Shown piece after piece: positions 7,188 to 15,900 of a stretch of DNA of 18,596 nt; position 1 is the stretch's first letter, and each line of letters starts with the position of its first letter. The position numbers and the translations under genes are program-made. A model generated the notes under the pieces. That model was not told the origin of the DNA and did not search any database. It saw only the letters and a list, made by a program, of their open reading frames with translations. This DNA is from CAJQQY01 sp964352225 (GTDB lineage Bacteria; Bacteroidota; Bacteroidia; Chitinophagales; Saprospiraceae), in assembly GCA_964352225.1 (NCBI GenBank), contig CAYGRM010000097.1, positions 1 through 18,596 on the forward strand, read 5' to 3'.

Positions 7188-7196
7188 GTAGACATT

Positions 7197-7244
7197 GATA
7201 AAGTGGGGAAGTTTATCACTTTATCAAGTTTATCAAGTTTATCA
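7197..7244 (+). repeat. GATAAA/TTTATC iteron-like repeats, right part
   Basis: Four near-tandem units of eight or nine bases, AGTTTATCA (7210-7218), CTTTATCA (7219-7226), AGTTTATCA (7227-7235) and AGTTTATCA (7236-7244), follow GATAAAGTG (7197-7205). The latter forms a dyad with CACTTTATC (7217-7225). The block 7218-7234 is the exact reverse complement of 5648-5664 across the IS. Before IS insertion these formed one compact repeat cluster beside the primase gene, a layout seen at iteron origins. The following 7245-7451 holds no gene and no clear promoter. Confidence 0.75.
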
Positions 7245-7451
7245 TGGGGGTGTTTTCTTATAACTAGGTATTTACCATTGCAAAATAAAAATTGGGACAA
7301 AGTTTTTTTTTATTAAAAAATCTGAATGATATTTTAACCTTTATCTATCTATCACAATAGCTTTCCTTTATATTGTTCTTTTTACTAATAAAGTAGTATT
7401 TTAGTGGCTTTTTACTTTCAAATCACTTCAATATTACTGAAAACAAAATTT

Positions 7452-10400
7452 ATGAACTATATTTTTTTTGGAGAAGAGTTTAGTACTAAAATTAAAGACA
7501 ATCAAAAGAGAGATTTTATTTATGCCAAAATAAATAATCTTAAACATGTTGAAAATTTGAATAATCTCAATTCAATCGATTCTTATAATAAAGGTATATA
7601 CGTTCTTAAATTTTCAAAGACCAATCTAAGTAGAGTCATTATACAAAAGAAAGAGTTAAGTATTAATGAAAAGAGTATATCAGTTCTTTTTGTTAGAGAT
7701 TTTATTTCCACTAAAAGTTTTGATTATTACTGGGGCAATGTTATCCACCCTCAATTAAGAAATGGGGAATGGATTAAAGAAAACAATTTAAAAGAAGAAG
7801 AAGTTGAATCATTTAAACAGGAATATTTAAATAGAATAAATAATGCTTTGGTACAACGAAAACCATTACCTGAGAGATTAACTAAGTGGTTGAAGAATTT
7901 TCAGATAAAATTAAAATTTGACGTTTTTGAAAGAGAAAATTGGGTGCTGTTTTCAAATGATAATACTCCCAATGGACTAAGACCTAAGGATATTGATAAA
8001 TTTAAAAAAACAATAAAGAAACTTCTTTACAATGGTGATGACAGCGGACTAAATATTAAGAAAGTAGTCGGTGCCTCAAATATTTACGAAATAATTAATG
8101 AAGAAGATAATATAGGTATAGTGATAAGTGATTTTTCAAATATTAACCAGAATAGAGTAATTCTTTTACACGACGGGGCTCATTTAGGTGTTCAAAAAGA
8201 TAGATGGAAAGAAGCAATTAATAGAGCACAGAAATCTGAAAATGATATTGAAGCGAACTTAGAAGCGATAAGTAAGGATGCTTTTAGAGCTTATCCAAAA
8301 TGGATATTAAAACAAGACGACGATGAATATTGGGATGCAATTCAGAGGCATGATGGTACACATAATTTATCATTGCTTCCAGAACAAATTAATTTTTTGA
8401 ATTCATTTGAATTTCCAACGTATATAAATGGGCAAGCAGGAAGTGGGAAGTCTACAATGTTATATTATTTATTTGCAAATGTAATTTCATATAAATTATC
8501 GGGTGAGCTTAAAGGAGACATAATATTTTTAACTGAAAATGATAATTTATTAGAGCACACTATTCAAAGTGTTTGTGGTCTATTAGCTAGTAATCCCGAG
8601 TTCGATTTTGGTTTTAGCTTAGATGATAAGATTACTGTTAAGAAGTATTTTTCGTCTTTTAAAAATTATTTGTTGAACATTTTACCAGAGGAAGAAAGAC
8701 GTTATTTTACAAATGAAAGATATCTTGATTTTGCAAAGTTTAAAAAACGTTTCAACAAACAATATTCAAATATTTATAAAAAAATTTCTGCTGAAGAAGC
8801 ATGGTTTGTAATTTCTACATATGTATATGGATATGATGAAAATAAGAAAATTGATTCAGTTGAAAAATATATAGATATTTCTGAAGGCATACCATCTAAA
8901 TTTAGGATAATAGACGAATTACAATTTAAAGAAATAATAGCTTCGACTCTACCATTCTATAAAAATTTAATAAGTGAAGGTTTCTGGGATAAAACTACTC
9001 TAGTTCGAAAAATTAGAGAATTCTTTCCTGATGAACTACCAAAACAATATTCCGTAGTTTTTTGTGATGAGGCGCAAGATTTCAGTAGGATTGAATTGAG
9101 ACTTATTTTAAAGTCATCAGAATATACCAATTTTAATTTATCACAATCAACACAAATTCCTATTGTATTTGCAGGGGATGCATTGCAAACGGTTAGCCCT
9201 ATTGGCTTTTCTGTAAGGCGTCTTCAACAGATGTATTATAATACATTTAAAGAAGCTAATTTCACTTATGATAAAACTAAATCCACATATACTCCAGAAT
9301 ATAATTACAGGTCAGTTGAACCGATTGTAAAACTTGCCAATGTTGTTCAAAATTATAGAAAAGAGAGCTTAAATGAGGATTTTACATTGAAGCAAAAAGC
9401 AAAAAGATACTCCAATCAAATTCCAATATTTCATACAAAAGAATGGTTGTTGCTAAATGAGAATAGAATCCTTTTCAATAAAAAATTTAAGTATAAATCT
9501 TTTATCGTTCCTGTTGATTTAAATGAAGAAAAAACTTTCATTGATGGAGAGGAATTACTTGATTCCAAAATATTTCCTGATATCAAAAGTAGCATTGATG
9601 CAAAAGGTGCTGAATATTCGCAAGTTGTGGTTTATGGCTTTGGAAATGAGTATGTTAAAGAATTTGGGACTTTAAACTGGAATACAAATAAGAGTGATTT
9701 TAAGAAAAAATTCTTTTTCAATAAACTTTATGTTGCTCTGACAAGAGCTCAAAATGAATTAGTTATTATTGACAACGAAAAAGGATGTGAAGAATTTTGG
9801 AAGCCATTATTGGATATTCCTGAGACAATTAGTGACCGATGGGAAATTTATTCAGATTATGAAGATATCCTTTTAATTAGTCCACAAACAGGTCTTTATG
9901 ATGTTGCTGAAAGCACAGAAGATACTGCTTTGCACAATGCAAGGATTGATAAAGAGCAAGGAATAAGAGACAAGAATATTGCTCGATTGATTGTTGCTAC
10001 CAACATATTTTTAATTCTAGGCGAAGATAACGAGGCATATATTTGTCAAGGTTATGTAGAGCAAATTAGGAATAATTGGGAAAGTGCAGGAGATAATTTT
10101 TTGAAAGCTAATGACTTAGAGAAGGCAGCAAACTCATTTTTTCTTGGCAAAATTTGGCCAAGACTTGAATTAGATACTCATAAATTAGAAGGAAATAAGC
10201 AAGAAGTGAGATTACTTATAGCATCCTTAATGAAAAAAGGAGACTGGACAGAACCGGAATTAAATAGGATTTATGAATTACGTAATAGTTTGAATGAGAT
10301 AATTAGAAATATCGAATGGTATGAAAAAATTAGTGAAAAATTATCTCTTTATGCAACAAGCCTGAATAGTCTTGGGGAAAAACGAGACTTAGCAATTATA

Positions 10401-12137
10401 TTATCAAATATTGTAAATGATTATGATTATCATTTATTAGATACGATTGCCAATTTATATTTTGAGGTGAAAAAATTTAGTCTTGCTATAGAAACCTGGG
10501 ACAAAATTTATTTTGAAGAAAGTAATCCATCTTTTTCGGCAAAGTATGTTATAGCAAAAATTGAAAATGCTAAGGAAGAAAATAATATTCAAGACGAATT
10601 ACTTTGGTCTGGTAGATTGTTAGATTATTATTCGGAAATAGATGAAGGAAAAATAATAAAGTTAAGTAACCGAATATACGAAATGTATACACTACAAAGA
10701 GAAATTTTTGACAATAGCAAAGTAAAAGCTGAAATGTATAGCAGCCTATATAGGGCGATAATAAATCTTAATGAATTTTCAGTATTGAGTGAAATTGGAA
10801 AAGTTGTTGAATCTTCATATCCTAATTTAGAAGGAATAAAGAAACTCTACTCAGATTTAATTTACACTTGTAAAAATGAGGGGGTTAGTATTTTTTTAAA
10901 AGAGCGTTGGGTTAGATTAAAATTAAAGGAATTAAATTTTTGGGATGAAGTAGATAAAAATTTAGTTTTAGAAAAAATCAATAAAGATTTTTTAGAGAAG
11001 GGTTTTCCTTTTTCAGAATCTAATCAGCCTTGGACGATAGAAGAATTGAGTGATATTAATGATTCTCCAGAAGTTATTTCAGCAAAACCAAACCCTCATC
11101 TTAAAAATATTGAAATCCGAAACTTTAGGCGATTTGAGAAAATTGAACTTAAAAATATGGGGCAATTTAATCTTGTTTTGGGAGATAATAATTCAGGAAA
11201 AACTTCTCTGCTTGAAGCTTTCTTATTTTCTCCCGACCCAAACATTTCTTTTTTAAATTTTCTTTATGCTAATCAGCAAAGAAATAATAATGCGCAAAAA
11301 GAAAGAAAAGAAACTTTTTATGATAATATGGTTTTTAGAGATTCTAATGATAAACAAATAAAGTTTATTTTAAAAAATGGTAGAAGATTTTGGAGTTATA
11401 TTTTAAGGTCTCCTAATAATAAAGAACTTGACTCTAAAGAATATGATAAACGACATTTTTTAACTATTGAATCTAGTTCAGGTGAAAGTCAAACAAGTGA
11501 GCACATAGATATTCATTTAAATAGCTTGCAAGACCCTAATATTTTAAAAAATATCCCTTTCATTCCTTTTGGTAAAGGATATTCTGAAAAGATAGCTTCT
11601 GTTTATTTAAGTGAAATAGGAGGAGAAAGAAAATTGCGGGAAAAATTTAATAATCAATTAAAAATATTCATTCCAAATATTGTCGGTGTAGTCGCAGATA
11701 CAGAACAAGATATTATTGAGATCGAGGAAGAGGTTAATGGAAATGATTATAAATATCCATTACATAACTATGGAGAAGGAGCAAATAAATTGTTTAGGAT
11801 ATTGGTTCAACTGCATGCTGCAAAAAACGGGAGATTAAATATTGATGAAATTGATGCAGGTATTCATCATTCTCATTTTAAAGATTTCTGGAAAATTATC
11901 CTAAGGACAGCCTTTGATTATAATGTTCAATTATTTGTTACTACGCATAATGAGGAATGTATAAAGTATTTTTGGGAAGTATTGAATGAGCAAGCATTTG
12001 AAGAATATCAAGAAAAGTCTAGAATTATTACATTAGAAAAACATGTCAAAACGGATGAAATAATTCCAATAATTAGAGACTATAAGAGTATGAAATATGC
12101 ATATGACCATCATTTAGAAATCAGAGGTTCACAATGA
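7452..12137 (+). CDS. UvrD-type helicase fused to helical repeats and an OLD/GajA-type ABC ATPase
   Basis: This 1561-residue protein is numbered from ATG 7452; an in-frame GTG at 7404 would add 16 hydrophobic, unlikely residues. Residues 1-310 are unrecognised. An SF1A (UvrD/Rep-like) helicase follows: GQAGSGKST (Walker A, 327-335), CDEAQD (D539, E540), GDALQ (575-579), YNYRS, DAKGAEYSQVVV and VALTRAQ (T764, R765). About 850-1190 is all-helical and TPR-like. From about 1215 there is an OLD/RecF-type ATPase: IRNFRRFEKIEL, GDNNSGKT (1244-1251), YGEGANKL as signature-like loop (1440-1447), IDEIDAGIHHS (D1465, E1466) and VTTHNEE (H1499). The chain ends about 60 residues later without a nuclease domain. 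The next gene supplies a TOPRIM module and overlaps by ATGA. These parts match GajB plus the ATPase half of GajA, so an anti-phage role is inferred. A DNA-repair role is the alternative. Confidence 0.85.
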   Translation: MNYIFFGEEFSTKIKDNQKRDFIYAKINNLKHVENLNNLNSIDSYNKGIYVLKFSKTNLSRVIIQKKELSINEKSISVLFVRDFISTKSFDYYWGNVIHPQLRNGEWIKENNLKEEEVESFKQEYLNRINNALVQRKPLPERLTKWLKNFQIKLKFDVFERENWVLFSNDNTPNGLRPKDIDKFKKTIKKLLYNGDDSGLNIKKVVGASNIYEIINEEDNIGIVISDFSNINQNRVILLHDGAHLGVQKDRWKEAINRAQKSENDIEANLEAISKDAFRAYPKWILKQDDDEYWDAIQRHDGTHNLSLLPEQINFLNSFEFPTYINGQAGSGKSTMLYYLFANVISYKLSGELKGDIIFLTENDNLLEHTIQSVCGLLASNPEFDFGFSLDDKITVKKYFSSFKNYLLNILPEEERRYFTNERYLDFAKFKKRFNKQYSNIYKKISAEEAWFVISTYVYGYDENKKIDSVEKYIDISEGIPSKFRIIDELQFKEIIASTLPFYKNLISEGFWDKTTLVRKIREFFPDELPKQYSVVFCDEAQDFSRIELRLILKSSEYTNFNLSQSTQIPIVFAGDALQTVSPIGFSVRRLQQMYYNTFKEANFTYDKTKSTYTPEYNYRSVEPIVKLANVVQNYRKESLNEDFTLKQKAKRYSNQIPIFHTKEWLLLNENRILFNKKFKYKSFIVPVDLNEEKTFIDGEELLDSKIFPDIKSSIDAKGAEYSQVVVYGFGNEYVKEFGTLNWNTNKSDFKKKFFFNKLYVALTRAQNELVIIDNEKGCEEFWKPLLDIPETISDRWEIYSDYEDILLISPQTGLYDVAESTEDTALHNARIDKEQGIRDKNIARLIVATNIFLILGEDNEAYICQGYVEQIRNNWESAGDNFLKANDLEKAANSFFLGKIWPRLELDTHKLEGNKQEVRLLIASLMKKGDWTEPELNRIYELRNSLNEIIRNIEWYEKISEKLSLYATSLNSLGEKRDLAIILSNIVNDYDYHLLDTIANLYFEVKKFSLAIETWDKIYFEESNPSFSAKYVIAKIENAKEENNIQDELLWSGRLLDYYSEIDEGKIIKLSNRIYEMYTLQREIFDNSKVKAEMYSSLYRAIINLNEFSVLSEIGKVVESSYPNLEGIKKLYSDLIYTCKNEGVSIFLKERWVRLKLKELNFWDEVDKNLVLEKINKDFLEKGFPFSESNQPWTIEELSDINDSPEVISAKPNPHLKNIEIRNFRRFEKIELKNMGQFNLVLGDNNSGKTSLLEAFLFSPDPNISFLNFLYANQQRNNNAQKERKETFYDNMVFRDSNDKQIKFILKNGRRFWSYILRSPNNKELDSKEYDKRHFLTIESSSGESQTSEHIDIHLNSLQDPNILKNIPFIPFGKGYSEKIASVYLSEIGGERKLREKFNNQLKIFIPNIVGVVADTEQDIIEIEEEVNGNDYKYPLHNYGEGANKLFRILVQLHAAKNGRLNIDEIDAGIHHSHFKDFWKIILRTAFDYNVQLFVTTHNEECIKYFWEVLNEQAFEEYQEKSRIITLEKHVKTDEIIPIIRDYKSMKYAYDHHLEIRGSQ

Positions 12138-12838
12138 ATAGAGTGATAAATTTGTACGTTGAGGGCAAAGGGGATATGGGGTTCATTTCTCAATTCATTA
12201 CTTCTCGTTTTGGAATTGAGTTCGATATTGATTTTGATAATTTAAAAGCTAATTCAATAACTGATTCCCCCTTTAAATTAAATTTGAGAGTTTATGATTC
12301 TGAAAGTGGGAATGGAGGGATTGATGGAACTAAAATTCAAGATTTAGTTGAAGAAATAAATACAGTCAATCAGCCAACTGGGATTGAGAGTTTATTATTA
12401 CTTGATGCAGATACAGATAAACATAAAAACCCTATTGGTGGATGCGAGGAAAGAAAGAAATATTTGGAAAGGTTAAAACAGAATGAAAATTTTGAATATT
12501 TTTTGATACCGAATCATTGTGATGACGGCAATCTTGAAGATTTATTGAATTCAATTATTAGTGAAAAGGGAACTCCTTTTTATTCTTGCTTAGGGGATTA
12601 TGTAAATGGATTGAAAGGATTGCCAGAAGGTAAAATTCCTCAAGGTGTTATAGAAATAACTGATTTCAGTAAAACTCAAATTGAATGGTATACATATATG
12701 ATGTTAGGTAAGTCTAATCAGTCTAACAAAAAAACTGGAGTCATAAGAGATTATTTAAAAGATGAATTATGGGATTTGAATTCGTCATCATTAGACCCAT
12801 TATTTGAATTTTTAAAAAAAAACTTTGAGGAAAAATAG
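12134..12838 (+). CDS. Stand-alone TOPRIM protein (DUF3226/OLD nuclease-like)
   Basis: This 234-residue protein starts in the ATGA overlap with the helicase-ATPase gene, so the two are translationally coupled. It opens with NLYVEGKGDMGFI, whose E10 fits the TOPRIM glutamate. LLLLDADTD (D91, D93, D95) fits the DxD strand. FLIPNHCDDGNLEDLL (E135, D136) resembles the acidic segment of DUF3226-type and OLD-family TOPRIM nucleases. No HTH, signal or membrane segment is seen. Such domains use metal to cut or nick DNA, and in OLD/GajA proteins the domain follows the ATPase in one chain. Here it is a separate subunit, so it probably assembles with the C-terminal ATPase of the preceding protein. PARIS AriB is another free TOPRIM partner of an ATPase, but it is DUF4435-type, which this does not obviously match. 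Confidence 0.8.
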   Translation: MNRVINLYVEGKGDMGFISQFITSRFGIEFDIDFDNLKANSITDSPFKLNLRVYDSESGNGGIDGTKIQDLVEEINTVNQPTGIESLLLLDADTDKHKNPIGGCEERKKYLERLKQNENFEYFLIPNHCDDGNLEDLLNSIISEKGTPFYSCLGDYVNGLKGLPEGKIPQGVIEITDFSKTQIEWYTYMMLGKSNQSNKKTGVIRDYLKDELWDLNSSSLDPLFEFLKKNFEEK

Positions 12839-12944
12839 TTTTTTTATTTATATAATTTTTATGAAATATTTTCTAATTAAAAAATCTTCAATTTCTGAAA
12901 TATAATTATATCTGCATATTAAATTTAAACATACATGTGAGAAA

Positions 12945-12965
12945 TACTAATCATCCAAATTAGTA
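12945..12965 (+). promoter_or_regulatory. Inverted repeat upstream of the helicase-nuclease gene
   Basis: TACTAAT (12945-12951) and ATTAGTA (12959-12965) form a perfect 7-bp dyad with a 7-bp centre, ending 18 bp before the ATG at 12984. It may be an operator or a leader hairpin that hides the start region. The 145-bp gap from the previous gene leaves room for a separate promoter, but no clear Bacteroidota -33/-7 pair was found. Confidence 0.35.
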
Positions 12966-12983
12966 AACCAACATCATTCTCGA

Positions 12984-15900
12984 ATGAAGCTCACTCACAA
13001 ATTTTTAGAAGCATTACAACAGAGGCTAAAAGTAGGAAACCGAAATAGTGTTCACCTGAATGCTATTTCTAAAACTATGAAATATCGATTTGATATAAAT
13101 CGACTTGCCCATATTCAACCATCTTATCCTAATAATTTTTTGGAGGAATTATTCTCCAAATCTAGTTTTACATTTCCCATAAAACTTAAAGATGCCCTTC
13201 CTAATACTATTCCGCAAAAACTTTCTGACATTGCTAAAGGGCTTAATGAACTTTGTAGTCAAGCCAAAGATATAAAAGGCGAAAGGGGAATAAATTCTTT
13301 TGGTTTTGGATATCCGCTTCTAGTCCGAAAAGATTCAGATAATAAAATTATTGTTGCTCCTCTTTTGATATGGAAATTAAGAATTGAAACTTCAAAAAAA
13401 ATGGACACATGGTTTATCAAAAAAACTAAAGATGATTCCGTTGTTCTGAATGAAGTATTTCTCAATCAAATTGAATCTGAATTGAGTTTAAAACTTGATA
13501 ATATTCAAGAAGATGATTTTGAAAATGGAGTGCTCTATAAAGAAAAAATATTAGAACTCTGTAATCAGGTAATTTCAGATTTGAATCAAAGAAAGGTAGA
13601 TGAATCACAAGAGAAAGAATTTGGATTTAATATAGGTACTTGTAATGATTTACCAGCTAAAAGTCTTTTGGATTCCATTACAATTGATGATGCCGAGATT
13701 TATTGGGGAGGTTTGTTTTCTATTTTTGAAACCCAAAAACAAAGTATTATAAAAGAATATGATATTTTATTAAAGGAAGAAGAACCAGAAATAACTAATT
13801 TAAATTTTTCAAATTCTCACTTTCAGTCTTTATCCTCCATTCCAACTGACCCTTCTCAACAAAGCGTATTAAATTCTCTAAAGTCAAAAAAGAACATCGT
13901 TATTCATGGCCCTCCAGGAACGGGAAAAAGTCAAACGCTGACTGCTATTATTGTTAATGCTTTAGAGAACAAGAAAAAACTACTAGTCGTCTGTGAGAAA
14001 AGTACTGCCTTAGATGTGTTATACAAAAACCTAAAATCTGCTGGATTAGAATCATTGCTAGTACTGATAAGGGATTCGAAAAAAGGACGAAGAGAAGTAG
14101 TTAACAAAGTTCATGAAATCATTAATAATAAACTTTCCGAGGATGTTGATACATTTATTGCTGAAGAATTAAATACTCATTTAGTTAGAACCAAAGAGTT
14201 AATCAATGAAGTAAATGATTTTCACAAAAGTATAAATAGTCCTGTTTTAGGTGGGAAAGACTGGACAGCTACCGTGGGTGAATTTCTTAAATATAGAGAT
14301 GATATTCATTCCCGTCCAATCGCTTTAGAATTAAAGTCAGACGATTTTAAATTTCTCCCAAGTGAGTTGGAAAGTATAAATGAATTACTAGAAAAAGGCG
14401 AACCGTTGTTTTTTGCAGTAAAACCTTTTCTGGCAAATTGTCCAATCAATCATTCCAAGTTTTTAGGGGATAGTCCATATCAAATTGAAGAAGATTTACG
14501 AAATGATCTTCTTGATTATAAAGTATCTGTTCAAGAAATCCTAAAATTGCAAAACCAATTCCTAAAGGATGCACGCAATTTAATTTCAAAAAAATATGCT
14601 GAAGATTCTGTTTTTATGAATAAGCAGATTTCATTTATTTTTGACCTTTGTAATAAATATTTTGGAGATGAAAGATTTATGAATCGTCAGAAAACAAATA
14701 ACCCATTATTTAAATTCTTCACTTATTTTTCTGAGAAAAAAAGAGAATTGGTTCATGACCAAAAAGTTTGTTTACAGGAGTATAAGGAAATGTTTTCTTT
14801 CATTCGGAATATCCAAAATTTCCCAATTAATTCAGACTTAATAAATCATCCTTCTAATTTTCGTACAGAGATTAATGAAATTGGAAAAGCACTAAATATT
14901 TGGATTGCCAAATCTAAAGTTTTGATAGATGAGGAGATGGAACAGTTAGATACCAACGAAACTGCTAAAAACCTTCCCTCTTTTGTAGCGTTACAAAAAG
15001 CTTTTGAAAAATTGAGAGGTAAGATTTTGAATGATGATTGGTTTGATGAAGGACGCTTTCATGGAAATAATATTTCTGAATTTATTGAGCATTTGGATTC
15101 GGAAATTTCTAAAGTGACTGGCTTATTAGAAAGTGGTAATACTGCATTTGAAAAACTACATCGATACTTTAATTTCATGAATCAGCTAAGTGAAAAAGAG
15201 GATATGATTATAGTGGCTCTACAAAATTATTCTGGTTGGATTTCTATTTTTAATTTTTACTACCTAGATAAAGTATTGGCTCGAAATTATAAATCTGAAA
15301 ATATCTTCGATGAAAATATTTATGAAAAACTTGAGCGAAAAATCAAAAAAATCAAAGCCTATCAACCTCTGAAAATTTTAAATTATTGGCTTGGTGAACA
15401 AAAGAAAAGAGTTCAAGTTTTTAATTCGAAGAGTGATAGGAATGTCAAAAATTTATATAACAAGCGGAGAAGTGAAAAGCATCCAAGGAAATCTTTAAGG
15501 GTAATTATAGAAGAAGATATTCATCTTTTTCAGTCATTCTTTCCCGTTGTATTTACTACTCCAATTGTTGCAAGTACCTTGTTTGGGGAATATCAAAATA
15601 CAGAACCTTTTGATATAGTTTTGTTTGATGAAGCTTCTCAATTAAAAATAGAAGATACGTTGCCCGCATTATTGAAAGGGGAACAAAAAATCATATCGGG
15701 AGATGAGCATCAAATGCCTCCTTCAAAATATTTTAAAAACAATAATGAAAATATTATAGAGGATGAAGGTGAAATGAATCAAGAACTTGAAAGGGAAATT
15801 GAGTTGGGTAATGACTTGTTAGACTCTCATTCTCTTTTGGAATTAGGTATGAAATTATCATTTGATGATGAATATCTAAATTTTCATTATCGTTCTGAAC

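Larger units (their letters stand above)
5676..7194 (+). mobile_element. IS3-family insertion sequence
   Basis: The element is bounded by perfect 25-bp terminal inverted repeats at 5676-5700 and 7170-7194, beginning TGTCTACTACTG. A 3-bp target duplication, TTG, lies at 5673-5675 and 7195-7197. The total length is 1519 bp. It holds orfA and orfB in -1 relation with an A-rich slippery site, the IS3-family arrangement; a 3-bp duplication is also usual there. OrfB is interrupted, so the copy is probably no longer autonomous unless the frameshift is bypassed. Intact ends and target duplication suggest a fairly recent insertion. It splits the GATAAA repeat cluster downstream of the primase gene. 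Confidence 0.93.

Noticed and set aside
7197..7244. CRISPR array
   Set aside because: The units are eight or nine bases and directly tandem with no spacers, and no cas genes are near. Iterons fit better.
7404..7451. Upstream GTG start for the helicase-ATPase
   Set aside because: It would add 16 residues (AFYFQITSILLKTKF type) lacking any family feature. ATG 7452 opens with NYIFFGEEF and is the more natural start.
7360..7451. Promoter for the helicase-ATPase gene (TATATTG near 7369)
   Set aside because: It only loosely resembles the Bacteroidota -7 element TAnnTTTG, and no matching -33 TTTG could be placed at the right distance.
11050..11256. Second + strand frame inside the helicase-ATPase gene
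   Set aside because: It overlaps the conserved Walker A region of the ATPase in another frame and has low-complexity content.
12134..12838. AriB of a PARIS system
   Set aside because: The TOPRIM layout reads more like DUF3226/OLD than DUF4435, and the partner ATPase carries a helicase that AriA lacks.
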